In this document: piece by piece, positions 24,426 through 31,324 of the stretch
Position numbering within the stretch: the stretch's first letter is position 1
How the letters are laid out: each line of letters starts with the position of its first letter
Source: Onchidella celtica
Lineage: Eukaryota > Mollusca > Gastropoda > Systellommatophora > Onchidiidae
Reading direction: 5' to 3'
Assembly: GCA_963931925.1 (NCBI GenBank)
Contig: OZ007580.1
Span: 7,632,134 to 7,696,133, forward strand
Length of the DNA stretch: 64,000 nucleotides
The notes under the pieces: generated by a model
Seen by the model: the letters and a program-made list of their open reading frames with translations, nothing else
Database searches by the model: none
Told to the model about the DNA's origin: nothing
Position numbers and translations under genes: made by a program

Positions 24426-27400
24426 CTCCGAGCACAACTGGGTGCTCCCCTTCCATTCAGATCCGGCCGTGGACATTCCCCCCGACCCCCCCCCCCCCCC
24501 CGGAATCATATTTTCTGTCCTACAACTTCATCGGTGCAAGACTGACCCACCTGTAAAAGGTGATACCCGATCCAACTGAGACCCGTCCTCTAGACCAGAA
24601 CAGTTCGTGGATGGACATCCCAGTCTATAGCCACCTGTCGAGACAAGTTATAGAGATGATGTTACCCCAACTCTTTCATAGTGTGAAAAGATGAAAGAAG
24701 AGAGGGGACAGTATATTGGAGTCTTCACGCTGCTCCTACACTTCTCTGTTAACAAATCCAGATCTTGATTTCGCTTGAAGATCAAGGGAAAAGCGACTCC
24801 TAAGCCAACTCCTGAAAGTTATCAGTAGAGCTTTACAACTAAATTCACATTCTCTCACGTAAAATTGCTCTTTCAAGACAACAATAATTAAAATTCACAA
24901 ATAATATCAGACAGAAAAAAATAATCCCTACATACAATGTCTTACAAATGGCTGAAAAAAAAACAAACTAGAGGAACAACCAGGGGAATTAAAACAGGAA
25001 AAGGAAGGTGTTGCTTATTATTAAATGAAGTGCATTAGTTCAGAAATCTCTAAACAAAGACAGGCGGCAAGTTGTGCATAATATAGATTTTCTAAACATA
25101 AAATATATCAGTGATCATGTTTTCTGGATGAATGTTACATGCACGTACGGTCCCCCAAGTTTTTTTTTTTTTTAAACGGTATACGTATTTTAGAGCCGTT
25201 TATAACTCCAGAGCTAGAGAGCTCCTTATGACTCTAGAGTTAGGAAAGCTCCTCCCGATATACTCCTAAATAAAGCCTTATTTAATTATTCTTTCGGACT
25301 TTCTTTTTGTATTTCCTCCTGTTTTTTTTGGTTGAAAGGAAAGAAGGTAGGATTAGGGATTCGATACGATTTAGGATTGCGGATAAGGACGGGGTTAAGG
25401 ATAGGTACGTATACGTAGGCATCCCTAGCGCAAAACGCTTGGGGGTGCGTACATACTTATAAGAACAGCCTTTATGGATTACATTTGCCTACGGGTTCAG
25501 GCCTGGAGCCGCAAATCTGCCCGACATCGCCCTGGTTCTCGCGACAAGTGAAACTGTCCTGGTCAAACAGAAGCGGCTCCGGGCACTCGTTTTCCCAGGC
25601 AGCAAGCCCGTGCCTGGAGTCTGGCAGTCCGCAGTCGTAGTAGAGTGAGCAGGATGACGGGTGGGGGAACTTGAGGTTTGGCAGGGCAGGGCAAACAGCA
25701 TTGGCGGCATCTGTAGGGAGAAACAGTAGCGGTGCAATGGTGGAGGTCTGTACACCTGAGTTTCAGTGTAAAAATTATCAAAGCACCCCACGATGGACAA
25801 TAACACCCCGCTGTTCCTCATCGTTAATCATTATTTTAAGTCGAATCGAAAACATAATTATGCCATAACATTATTTATGGATATTTTAGTCTTAATAAAA
25901 CAAATTGGGGAAAGAAAGGTAGCGGCTATTCGGGCCGTGTTGACAATTTATGTGAACTATTTGTCATCATTTTCCGAAAGTTATCGTGGCCATTTCGCCA
26001 TCAAGAAGGTTATTGTGATCGGCGAGTGAAACATAATCTTAAGATTAACCCTAAACTTGCAATCCCCCCCCCCCCCCCTTTAAAAAAAATTATTGTGCAA
26101 ACAAAACCGAATAAGGTCGCATAGCCTAAATAGACAGCCCGAAAGAAATGAAAAAAACACCTGACTGAATAGTGGAATTTATCAAATCTGACTAATAACA
26201 GACTATCAGGTGCCATTTATGTTTATAGCCTACCTATTTTCTTTTCTTTCAATCGCGTGAAATTATATTTCAGACCAATAACATCTGTCTCTTATCATTG
26301 TTCTTTAGCCTTGTAACAAACCCCCCTGTGACCACATGGCTTTTTTTCTGCGTCCGGTTTATTTCTTTGATTGTTGTTACTTGTACGTACGTGAGTACCC
26401 CAAGTTCTTTGCGCTAGGGGTAGGGTTCTAAAGCCTTTTGTGATTCCAGAGCTAGTAGAGAGTTCCTCCCGAAATACCGTACTCCTACCAACAGCCTTAG
26501 TTAATTATTCTTTCAGATTTTCTTTTTGTTTTCCCCCTGTGTTTTGGTTGAAAGGGTAAGGGGCAGGGTTAGGGATTCGATCAGATTTAAAATTGAGAAT
26601 AAGGGCGAGGTCAGGGATAGGCACGCGTGCGTACGCGTCCCCAGCGCAAAACGATTGTGGTACGTATGTTAGCTTACAAGTAACAATAGCCCTTTTTCTA
26701 GACATGACTGTAGGTTATGTTTAATATTATATTCATTTCTCAACCATCAGTGGTAGCACAGACATAACAACTGAAATAAATGCCAGAATAGGAAAGGCGG
26801 CCACAGCTTTTGGCAAACTCTCAAAAAGGGTGTGGAACAATAGCAAGCTGACCATCAAAACAAAGGTACTCGTGTACCAAACTTGCGTCCTAAGCACCCT
26901 GCTGTATGGCTCAGAGACATGGACCACCTACTCCAAACATGAAAGATCCCTCAACTCCTTCCACCTGCGCTGCCTACGCAAAATTCTCAAGATCAAGTGG
27001 CAAGACAGGATCTCAAATATCGAAGTTCTGAGCCGAGCCAACATTCCATCAACTCAGGCTCTCCTAGGCAAAAAAAGACTGCGGTGGCTTGGACATCTCC
27101 ACCGTATGGAAAATGATCGCATCCCCAGACAAATTCTCTACGGGGAACTTGCTACTGGCAACCGACCCAGAGGTAGGCCACATCTGCGATTCAAAGACAC
27201 TTGCAAGGTCACGATGAAAGCATTCAACATCGACCCCAATGAATGGGAGAACCTTGCAAATGATCGAAGCAGATGGAGACAAAAATTGCTCAGTGGCACG
27301 CTCGCAATAGACTTCAAGGCAAAAGAAACATACCTGACAAAACGACAGAGGCGGAATGAAAACACTCGCCAAAGTGAACCCAAAGACTGACCTGCAATCA

Positions 27401-28309
27401 CTGCCATCGCACTCTCGGGTCAAACATTGGTAGAATAAGCCACGAGAGAAGCTGTCAGTCAAAGTGAAAGTGAATATTCTAGCTGCTAAGACCGTCTGTA
27501 AAGACGCTAAAGGCCATATATATTCATTTCATTGAGATACCGAAGAACACAGCTGAACTTATGCTACACACTGCTCTTGGGACATGCTCTGGCTAGTTTA
27601 TAGAGAGATTAGGTGACTTCAGTACTGAAGAAACTGGGCATAATACGGTACACACTGTGTGCTTTTTATGTGACATGCCGGGATAATATCATGAAGTGTG
27701 CCCCTGTTTACCTGCCGCAAAAAAAGTTGCGTCTGTTAAGACACCTTGAGAACCACACCTGTATTTATGGACACTTGCAAATAGCGTTGAGAATGCGACA
27801 AAACACACGAAACAGTCAAAATGCTCTGGGGCCCAACCATGAAAGAGTATTCTGATTATGGCACTTTTCCATTTTTGTTAAAGAAATTTTTAAAAATATA
27901 TCACACTTCAATGAAATTCATGAACATCAGATTCAGGGTGCTCTAGGATAGTTAAATTCTACGAGATCGTCTTGATGTAGGGAACAGTCATCTTAAATCA
28001 TCTGCTGACACTTAAAAGTTTAAAATTCCTAAGATGTCCCTCAAGACCATGGGTGAAAAATCGTTTTCTTTTCAAGGGCCTCAGATTTGGAATTCTCTGC
28101 CTCTGTCTTTGAGAAAACGTGAACATTTAATGACTTTCAAAACATTAGCTGAAGAGCCATCCTATTACACTCTGACTGAATGTCCATTTTTTTCTCTTGG
28201 GTATGTCTGTGTATTGTGGGTGTGATTATATGACATAAATGTTGTTTAGCGCTTAGAGCCTGGTTGTTAAAGTGCTGAAGCGCTATATAAATGCTGTGCA
28301 TTATTATTA

Positions 28310-28340
<31 letters not shown>

Positions 28341-29510
28341 AGTCGTATTAAGCGTGCAGGCGTATATCCCTACGCTTATATGCACAAACGCTTGGAAACG
28401 AAATATATTATTCCTTTCTTCACGTACCTTGAGGAGAGGCACATCTCGTGTAGTTGAGTACACAAGCCATTTGTGCGGGATCAAAGGCTCTGCCCGAACT
28501 ACACTGTGTCCACACAGCCCGAAACTTTCCTCCACCAAGAGGCATACACTGGAGTTAGATAGATATGTTTTTTTTTTTTTTTTTTTAAAGGGGCTAATTG
28601 GGCCATCTTACGGAAACAATCACTGCAAGATTTTGTTACCGTCTTGTGGCCACTTCAGAATGTTGATGAGACTATTTCGTCAACAGAAAGGTTTTTGTGG
28701 TCAATTAGCTTAACTTAAGCCTAATCCTCATATTAACAGTAAAATTATCCAGAAAACTTCACCGAGCAACCTAATTTGGCCACACGTAATTACTCCGATT
28801 GAACTAGAACTTAAAACATCAGATTTTGCTGTCTTGTGCATGAACATTATTCTACTTTTATATAATTATGTATAAATTTAATACCAGACCGATAGAAATC
28901 TTATGGACACTCGCCAAGAACCATGTCGTAAGTGAAAGATGACAGTTTCAGTAAGATAGATTTAGTTCGTGTAACCTACCTGGACGTAGCCGCCACAGTC
29001 CCACACCACAGGAATCAGCTGAGTGCTGGATAAGCACAAACTGTCATAAGCTGGATACTCTCCTGTACGAAGACACGACGCTCCTTGCAGAAAAGCTAAA
29101 CCTGCTATCGTCACTAACATTCCTACATTGCTAACACTTTGTCTTTTTACGTGTACAAGCATAGTATTCAAAGATTCTTTCAGGTTCAGAATATTTACAC
29201 AAAACATATTTATTATAAACTTTAGTAATCCAGTACTGAACTTCCTATCTGATGACCTAGATAACGACGCGTCCGAACAGTTCAGTGAATATTCACAACA
29301 TTTTTGTTCTTGTCGATCAGAATAAGCAGATAGCTCATCCTTGTGTCTCAAAGATAGCAACTGCTCCCGACTGTCATAATGTGAGGACATTGTTGCACTC
29401 GGTAAGTTTGATGAAGAAAGAATCGTCGACATAACAGAAGGGGATACTTTCCATCTCTTTCTCCTTTTCCCATACGAACATGGTAGACTTCGTTGACTTG
29501 TCCTGTCCAT
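8113..29510 (-). CDS. Multidomain chitin-binding (peritrophin-A/CBM14-like) protein gene, 14 coding exons
   Basis: This gene is assembled from splice sites: exons 29510-28980, 28548-28428, 25710-25483, 24634-24551, 24162-24052, 23029-22920, 21136-21028, 18545-18339, 16516-16304, 15833-15612, 15280-15060, 13753-13476, 12832-12581, 8396-8113. The product is about 990 residues: an N-terminal region with one hydrophobic segment, a first six-cysteine CBM14-like domain (exons 1-2), then five A-B domain pairs. A domains follow C-x14-C-x5-C...ECP..LF...C...C; B domains have a CxxC, a YPSC-like motif and F/Y-D-P before the last cysteine. Such domains bind chitin, so the product probably acts outside the cell in cuticle, shell matrix, mucus or gut lining; that role is inferred. 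Many N-glycosylation sequons are visible. Intron phases agree at every junction, except that exons 11 and 12 are each one base short of frame. Introns carry many transposons. The order of exons is strongly supported; the exact start and the last acceptor are less certain. Confidence 0.85.
8389..8803 (-). mobile_element. MITE family A, copy 1
   Basis: A 415-bp non-autonomous DNA element. The terminal inverted repeats of ~30 bp begin CAAAGGTACTAGAAAC (left) and CAAAGATACTAGAAAC (right, reverse complement) and continue into AATAAG.CGAGACA-like sequence. It is flanked by near-identical 7-bp duplications, ATGAAAC (8382-8388) and ATGGAAC (8804-8810). The interior matches copies at 19128-19540 and 23370-23794. 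Its left end abuts exon 14 of the chitin-binding gene. The superfamily is unclear: 7-bp duplications with ~30-bp repeats would suit a P-like or hAT-like element, but I cannot decide. Confidence 0.85.
9003..9200 (+). mobile_element. Degenerate tRNA-like SINE
   Basis: A degenerate tRNA-like head (TTGTTAGAGCGTTTGACGCG, then GTTAGAATCAC) is followed by a body with CAGCCTGACGAGGGCTCAGG and the tail GGCACGTAAAACAAACAAAC. AAAC-type tails of this form are common in molluscan SINEs. This is a different family from S. Confidence 0.5.
9201..11056. other. Intron 13 sequence, low-complexity tracts
   Basis: Intron of the chitin-binding gene. It holds a (GTT)n run at 9603-9632, G-rich tracts at 10003-10050 and 10486-10509, and a (CTT)n run near 10537-10555. 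I see no exon with domain motifs here. Confidence 0.6.
11062..12217 (+). mobile_element. Solo LTR of an LTR retrotransposon
   Basis: An 1156-bp unit that starts TGTCAC and ends GTGACA, flanked by perfect 5-bp duplications GTCTC (11057-11061 and 12218-12222). Inside are a TATA-like GTATTTAAAAG near 11981 and an AATAAA signal near 12110, in LTR order. No internal coding region and no second copy are nearby, so this is what remains after LTR-LTR recombination. A Gypsy-like family is possible but not shown. It lies in intron 13 of the chitin-binding gene. Confidence 0.8.
12218..12580. other. Intron 13 sequence
   Basis: Apart from the 5-bp duplication at its start, this is TAT/CTAT-rich unassigned intron. 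Confidence 0.5.
12581..12832 (-). CDS. Chitin-binding gene exon 13 (domain A5)
   Basis: 252 bp, phase 1-1, between a TTTTTACAG acceptor and a GTGAGT donor. A textbook CBM14 domain: [16 protein letters not shown], then ARYYNC, then [12 protein letters not shown] and GC. The exon ends with a lone T, which in the sister units rebuilds a cysteine codon with the following B exon. Confidence 0.9.
12950..13060. repeat. (CCA)n/(CAA)n tract
   Basis: A trinucleotide-rich low-complexity tract in intron 12. It creates proline- and valine/glycine-rich open frames that are artefacts. Confidence 0.9.
13476..13753 (-). CDS. Chitin-binding gene exon 12 (domain B4), one base out of frame
   Basis: Domain B4: [14 protein letters not shown], then RYPSC, FIQC, LKC, LFDP and KC. 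The acceptor TTGTTTCCAG and the donor before GTCAAA fit the family's phase 1-1 pattern, but the exon is 278 bp, one short of a multiple of three. The reading from the acceptor (QYDMLRK) leaves the domain frame somewhere in the linker before the first domain cysteine, perhaps at the AAA run near 13732. Either a true frameshift or a homopolymer sequencing error. Confidence 0.75.
14377..14680 (-). mobile_element. Short inverted-repeat element carrying a THAP-like coding stub
   Basis: A 304-bp stretch bounded by CTATAGACCCTTT and its inverse AAAGGGTCTATAG. Reading inward from the right end on the minus strand there is a short leader, then an ATG at 14628 and a frame containing [14 protein letters not shown] and DSGIKMH. 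This matches the start of THAP zinc-finger domains (MPxxCxxxxC, then SGIKF/M). The rest of the THAP domain is missing. THAP domains begin P-element-type transposases, so this looks like an internally deleted DNA transposon that kept its 5' coding end. No clear target duplication was found. Confidence 0.55.
15060..15280 (-). CDS. Chitin-binding gene exon 11 (domain A4), one base out of frame
   Basis: The acceptor CGTATTGCAG and donor GTAAGA are strong. In phase 1 the first half reads [16 protein letters not shown], then AKYIKC, an exact A-type start. After [10 protein letters not shown] the domain continues one frame over as [14 protein letters not shown], then GVC and RC. The exon is 221 bp, one less than a multiple of three, and the break coincides with a GGGG run near 15170. 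One missing G would explain it. It is either a real frameshift in the host gene or a homopolymer error in the assembly. Confidence 0.75.
15612..15833 (-). CDS. Chitin-binding gene exon 10 (domain B3)
   Basis: Acceptor TTATCTCATAG; the exon begins GT GAC TAT in phase 1. Domain B3: [12 protein letters not shown], then [18 protein letters not shown] and SC, with several N-glycosylation sequons (NVT, NAS). I place the donor at GTGAAG (15611) because a phase-1 end there joins exon 11 as a lysine codon; the alternative at 15599 would create a stop at the junction. The true end could lie up to 15602-15598. Confidence 0.8.
16304..16516 (-). CDS. Chitin-binding gene exon 9 (domain A3)
   Basis: 213 bp, phase 1-1, acceptor TTTTCCAAG, consensus donor GTAAGT. 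Domain A3: [16 protein letters not shown], then [19 protein letters not shown] and SC. All six CBM14 cysteines are present. Confidence 0.92.
16684..16858. repeat. (CATC)n then (CT)n
   Basis: Tetranucleotide CATC repeat to about 16808, then CT dinucleotides. It lies in intron 8. Confidence 0.95.
17233..18056 (+). mobile_element. Harbinger-like element with promoter and ORF stub
   Basis: An 824-bp element flanked by TAA on both sides (17230-17232 and 18057-18059). Its inverted ends contain CTGTCACACTA on the left and, in reverse complement, the same CTGTCACACTA on the right. A 3-bp TWA target site fits PIF/Harbinger. Subterminal regions are packed with short ACGTT/AACACG motifs in both orientations, as expected for transposase binding. 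The middle holds a TATA-like CCTATATAA at 17641, a leader, and an ATG at 17769 opening [14 protein letters not shown]. After that the frame runs into the other subterminal region. It looks like an internally deleted copy that kept the promoter and first codons of an autonomous element's gene. Confidence 0.75.
18181..18225. repeat. (GTCT)n microsatellite
   Basis: Short GTCT/GTGT repeat in intron 8. Confidence 0.9.
18339..18545 (-). CDS. Chitin-binding gene exon 8 (domain B2)
   Basis: 207 bp, phase 1-1, acceptor TTCTCTTAG, donor GTACAT. Domain B2: [17 protein letters not shown], then FYEC, RFC, FNWTT and AC. Confidence 0.88.
18747..19127. repeat. (CCAA)n microsatellite
   Basis: About 380 bp of imperfect CCAA units. 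It gives long TNQP-type open frames that are artefacts. It stops exactly where MITE copy A2 begins. Confidence 0.95.
19128..19540 (+). mobile_element. MITE family A, copy 2 (left end missing)
   Basis: The interior is the same as copies at 8389-8803 and 23370-23794, from GAGACACTCCCTTCTTCGC to GTCTCATCTTATCGTTACCAG. The left ~25 bp of the terminal repeat are replaced by the CCAA microsatellite. It lies in intron 7. Confidence 0.8.
19545..21027. other. Intron 7 sequence, unassigned
   Basis: I see no domain exon or named repeat here. The GC-richer stretch 19990-20470 has overlapping open frames on both strands (up to ~110 codons) and may be an old retroposed or repeat-derived piece, but I recognise nothing in it. 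Confidence 0.4.
21028..21136 (-). CDS. Chitin-binding gene exon 7 (second half of domain A2)
   Basis: 109 bp, phase 0-1, acceptor TTTGACTACAG, donor GTAAAT. Encodes [13 protein letters not shown], then QCADF and VNCGN: the ECP-like cysteine and last two cysteines of an A domain. It ends in a lone T, as the other A units do. Confidence 0.88.
21359..21758 (+). mobile_element. SINE family S, complete copy
   Basis: A 400-bp copy flanked by perfect 15-bp target duplications CACTTTCTCGGTTGC (21344-21358 and 21759-21773). Near its 5' end it has an A box TGGTCTAGAGG and a B box GGTTCGATCTC; then come an A-rich linker, the conserved body, and a 3' end GCCGCCAACCTCCTAAAAGA. This copy defines the family boundaries. 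It lies in intron 6. Confidence 0.92.
21774..22204. other. Intron 6 sequence, unassigned
   Basis: I see nothing recognisable here. Confidence 0.4.
22205..22560 (+). repeat. Interspersed repeat family B, short copy
   Basis: Shares TAGTTGGCC.GCTGACTCGG, CTCAACTCAGTTGTAGCTCA and GATTACATTGGAGG.CTTA with 40890-41705. This copy lacks about 450 bp present in the middle of the other. No inverted ends or coding sequence seen; class unknown. Confidence 0.75.
22920..23029 (-). CDS. Chitin-binding gene exon 6 (first half of domain A2)
   Basis: 110 bp, phase 1-0, acceptor TTTTTTTCTTCAG, donor GTGATC. Encodes [17 protein letters not shown], then SVFYDC and [10 protein letters not shown]. This is the first half of a CBM14 domain; the phase-0 intron falls just before the second half (exon 7). 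Confidence 0.9.
23370..23794 (+). mobile_element. MITE family A, copy 3
   Basis: 425 bp, flanked by perfect 7-bp duplications ATTTAAG (23363-23369 and 23795-23801). Ends: CAAAAGTACTACAGACGATA on the left, and CAAAGAAACAAGAAACAATA as the reverse complement of the right. It lies in intron 5. This copy gives the clearest target duplication of the family. Confidence 0.88.
24052..24162 (-). CDS. Chitin-binding gene exon 5 (second half of domain B1)
   Basis: 111 bp, phase 1-1, acceptor TTTTTTCTCGGCAG, donor GTGAGC. Encodes [16 protein letters not shown], then [11 protein letters not shown]: the second half of a B domain, with the F-D-P motif. Confidence 0.9.
24240..24420. repeat. Poly-G and (CT)n tracts
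   Basis: A run of about 22 G, an (AAAT)n stretch and a (CT)n stretch, all in intron 4. Confidence 0.9.
24551..24634 (-). CDS. Chitin-binding gene exon 4 (first half of domain B1)
   Basis: 84 bp, phase 1-1, acceptor TTGTCTCGACAG, donor GTGGGT. Encodes [17 protein letters not shown] and ends SPFT. B1 has lost the CxxC seen in other B domains. It joins exon 5 as a glutamate codon and gives a continuous domain. Confidence 0.85.
24645..25133. other. Intron 3 sequence, unassigned
   Basis: I see nothing recognisable here. Confidence 0.4.
25134..25466. mobile_element. MITE family C, copy 1
   Basis: Matches 26374-26686 through CCAGAGCTAG, TTAATTATTCTTTC and TTAGGGATTCGAT. The imperfect inverted ends read GTTACATGCACGTACG on the left, and GTTCTTATAAGTATGTACG as the reverse complement of the right, both leading to CCCCCAAG. 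It ends 16 bp from exon 3. Confidence 0.65.
25483..25710 (-). CDS. Chitin-binding gene exon 3 (domain A1)
   Basis: 228 bp, phase 1-1, acceptor TTTCTCCCTACAG, donor GTAATC. Domain A1: [16 protein letters not shown], then [20 protein letters not shown] and IC, with exact six-cysteine CBM14 spacing. The frame has no internal ATG near its start, so simple start-to-stop ORF calls miss it. It ends in T, and exon 4 begins GT, giving a cysteine codon. Confidence 0.93.
25780..26110. repeat. Possible old interspersed repeat (family D)
   Basis: AGTTATCGTGGCCATTTCGCC and the following TAACCCTAAACTTGC and TTATTGTGCAAACAAA recur in diverged form at 38925-39060, and more weakly near 43530-43640. Class unknown. 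Confidence 0.4.
26374..26686. mobile_element. MITE family C, copy 2
   Basis: 313 bp with ends TTGTTACTTGTA (left) and TACAAGTAACAA (right), extending as imperfect inverted repeats to the motif TTTGCGCTAGGGG. No coding capacity and no clear target duplication. It lies in intron 2. Confidence 0.75.
26745..27480 (+). pseudogene. LINE ORF2 C-terminal fragment (RTE-like)
   Basis: A frame at 26830-27390 and a few codons before it read as the end of a LINE reverse transcriptase: [47 protein letters not shown] and [17 protein letters not shown]-type zinc-finger remnant follows just beyond a stop. It is related to, but diverged from, the copy at 41732-42900. 5'-truncated and dead. It lies in intron 2 of the chitin-binding gene, antisense to it. 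Confidence 0.85.
27481..28019. other. Intron 2 sequence
   Basis: Probably degraded LINE upstream of the CR1-like tail; no clear motif. Confidence 0.35.
28020..28340 (+). pseudogene. CR1-like LINE 3' end
   Basis: Encodes [20 protein letters not shown], the C-terminal CR1/L2 signature. A 3' UTR with GCGCTATATAAATGCTG and an (ATT)n tail (28283-28338) follows. Only the last part remains. Intron 2, antisense to the gene. Confidence 0.8.
28428..28548 (-). CDS. Chitin-binding gene exon 2 (end of first domain)
   Basis: 121 bp, phase 0-1, acceptor CTATCTAACTCCAG, donor GTACGT. Encodes [16 protein letters not shown], then [11 protein letters not shown] and RC. It completes the CBM14-like domain begun in exon 1 (CGGYVQ joined to CMPL). 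The frame is not the longest one in this region and is recognised from splice sites and cysteines. Confidence 0.88.
28980..29510 (-). CDS. Chitin-binding gene exon 1 (N-terminus, membrane anchor or signal, start of first domain)
   Basis: Donor GTAGGT after CAG at 28980, phase 0. From the ATG at 29510 it encodes 177 residues: a Ser/Arg/Lys-rich stretch, a hydrophobic segment at about 129-146 ([17 protein letters not shown]) preceded by HVKRQ, then [18 protein letters not shown]. With this start the product would be a type II membrane protein with a ~128-residue cytoplasmic tail. If translation instead begins at one of the later methionines (residues 117 or 131), the segment would be a normal cleaved signal peptide and the upstream part 5' UTR or chance. 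I cannot choose from sequence alone. Confidence 0.7.
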
Positions 29511-31324
29511 AATTTTAATTGCCCATAAACAAACACTTAATACGCTTGTGTTCAAAGATGATTATTCACAATGAAAGTAAAGTTTCTCCTCTGACAATTT
29601 ATTAAGCTGTCTCCGTTCAAAATGACAAATGTTGATGATTCAGCAACGATCGCAACACCTCAAGAAAAGTTAGAAAGTTCTAGTTGATTCGGCTCCAATA
29701 AAGGCTGTGTTGCTGTAAGCGAACAGCAGTTTCCCATGGACGATATGCCAGTCAGAGTGAAGGAGAATTTAAACCTGGAGACTTTTTCTTCTTTCACAGA
29801 TTTTTCACGTGACGCTGTCAACAATGACGTCTAATTCGTCCATAATTCATCTATCATCTTGCTCCCTGAAAAATGAAGAATACTTTTTTATAAAGCATAA
29901 AAACCATCATTATCACAATAACCCTGAATTAGTTCCTGGTCACTGAAGGCTTGCTTGTTCGTAATTTAGAATTTATTTTGCTGTTATACTTTTTATTGTA
30001 CAGCCATATTACTTCGTTACTGACATTTGGCTACGTGTAACTACAACTTTTCAACCCAATTATATTTACTAGTGCCAAAAAAGCTGCTTTCTTCTGTTTA
30101 TTCCGAGGTATTAAACTAATATATCCAGTTAACTTATTTTGTATGTATATTTTGTATAATTTGTATGTATTATAACTGAAAGATCTCACATCTCAGTTTA
30201 ATTTTTGTTTTCAAAAATAGAGACAATGAAAAGCTAATTATACACCACGGTCTTTTGACAACTCGTACATTATGCAGATTTATCATTTCAGTGTTGTACA
30301 TGTGAAAACTCCATGGACGTCGACAACAACATCGACACCGCGGTCACTGGCCGATGTCGTGATCTATCGCTTTCAGACTCGCATATTTTAAAACATTTTG
30401 TCCACATTAATTTCGGGTGTTATAAAAAGTAACATGGCAATGATTTATTTCCGTCTTTAAAATATTTGATATCAACTTGGAAAAAATTTATATATTTTGT
30501 ATAGAAACGTGAATAAGGAATACAGGAAACTAGAGTCACAAAGGTACCGAGGAAAAGTAAACAGCCAGTCAGTCAACACGCTGACACTGTTACCTGAGCC
30601 ACTGAGCAATTTCTCGAACTCACTCGGTAGTGGACAACACAGTTCGAATTATATTTGGTGCTTAAAAAAACAAACAAAAAACAGCCAAACATTAAGTCGA
30701 CAAGTTATTATTATTATACACTATATTGTGCACAGAAAAATGAATGAAGATCACATAAAACTAGACAAAGGTACCGAGGAAGAATATATTGTCAGACAGT
30801 GGACACACAAACATTCTGTTACTTGGACCTAAGAGCATTGTTTCCACTTTACTCAATAGTGGACAATGCAGTTCGATTTACATATAAGCTGTCCTCAGAT
30901 GTCAGCGGTTCACAAGGGATTTCTTGTCTGGTAAAATCGGACATGGCCAAGGCAGACAGACTGACCGGCACATCCTACGAAAGAACACCAGGTCATTTAG
31001 AACTATTTCGATCAGTAAACGGAAAAACCATTCATTCCCACCAACTCTCAACCCCCCCCCCCTTCCTCCCGACCTTCCCGCCCACACAGTGCCTGGTCCA
31101 CGGAAGGTTTGAGTCACCGCTTGTGTATCAATCTTATACCTAGATCTATCCCTCCTCTCAAGACAAACGTTACAACATAATAATTATGGCCAGGGGAAGC
31201 GGTGGCGGCGGCAAACGGGACATGGGCTGTGACCCCTTACAAGGAAATAGGGACAAAATGAATGTGGCCTGTGTTTAGAAAACAACAACACCAAGACGAA
31301 AACAGTTCATGCAGTTTGAAATTA
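29511..31324. other. Upstream region of the chitin-binding gene
   Basis: It should hold the promoter, but no convincing core element was found beyond a weak TTTAAATT on the minus strand near 29770. A diverged tandem duplication (about 30500-30728 and 30729-30957) is marked by AAAGGTACCGAGGAA and by TAGTGGACAA..CAGTTCGA.TT in each unit. No gene seen. Confidence 0.5.
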
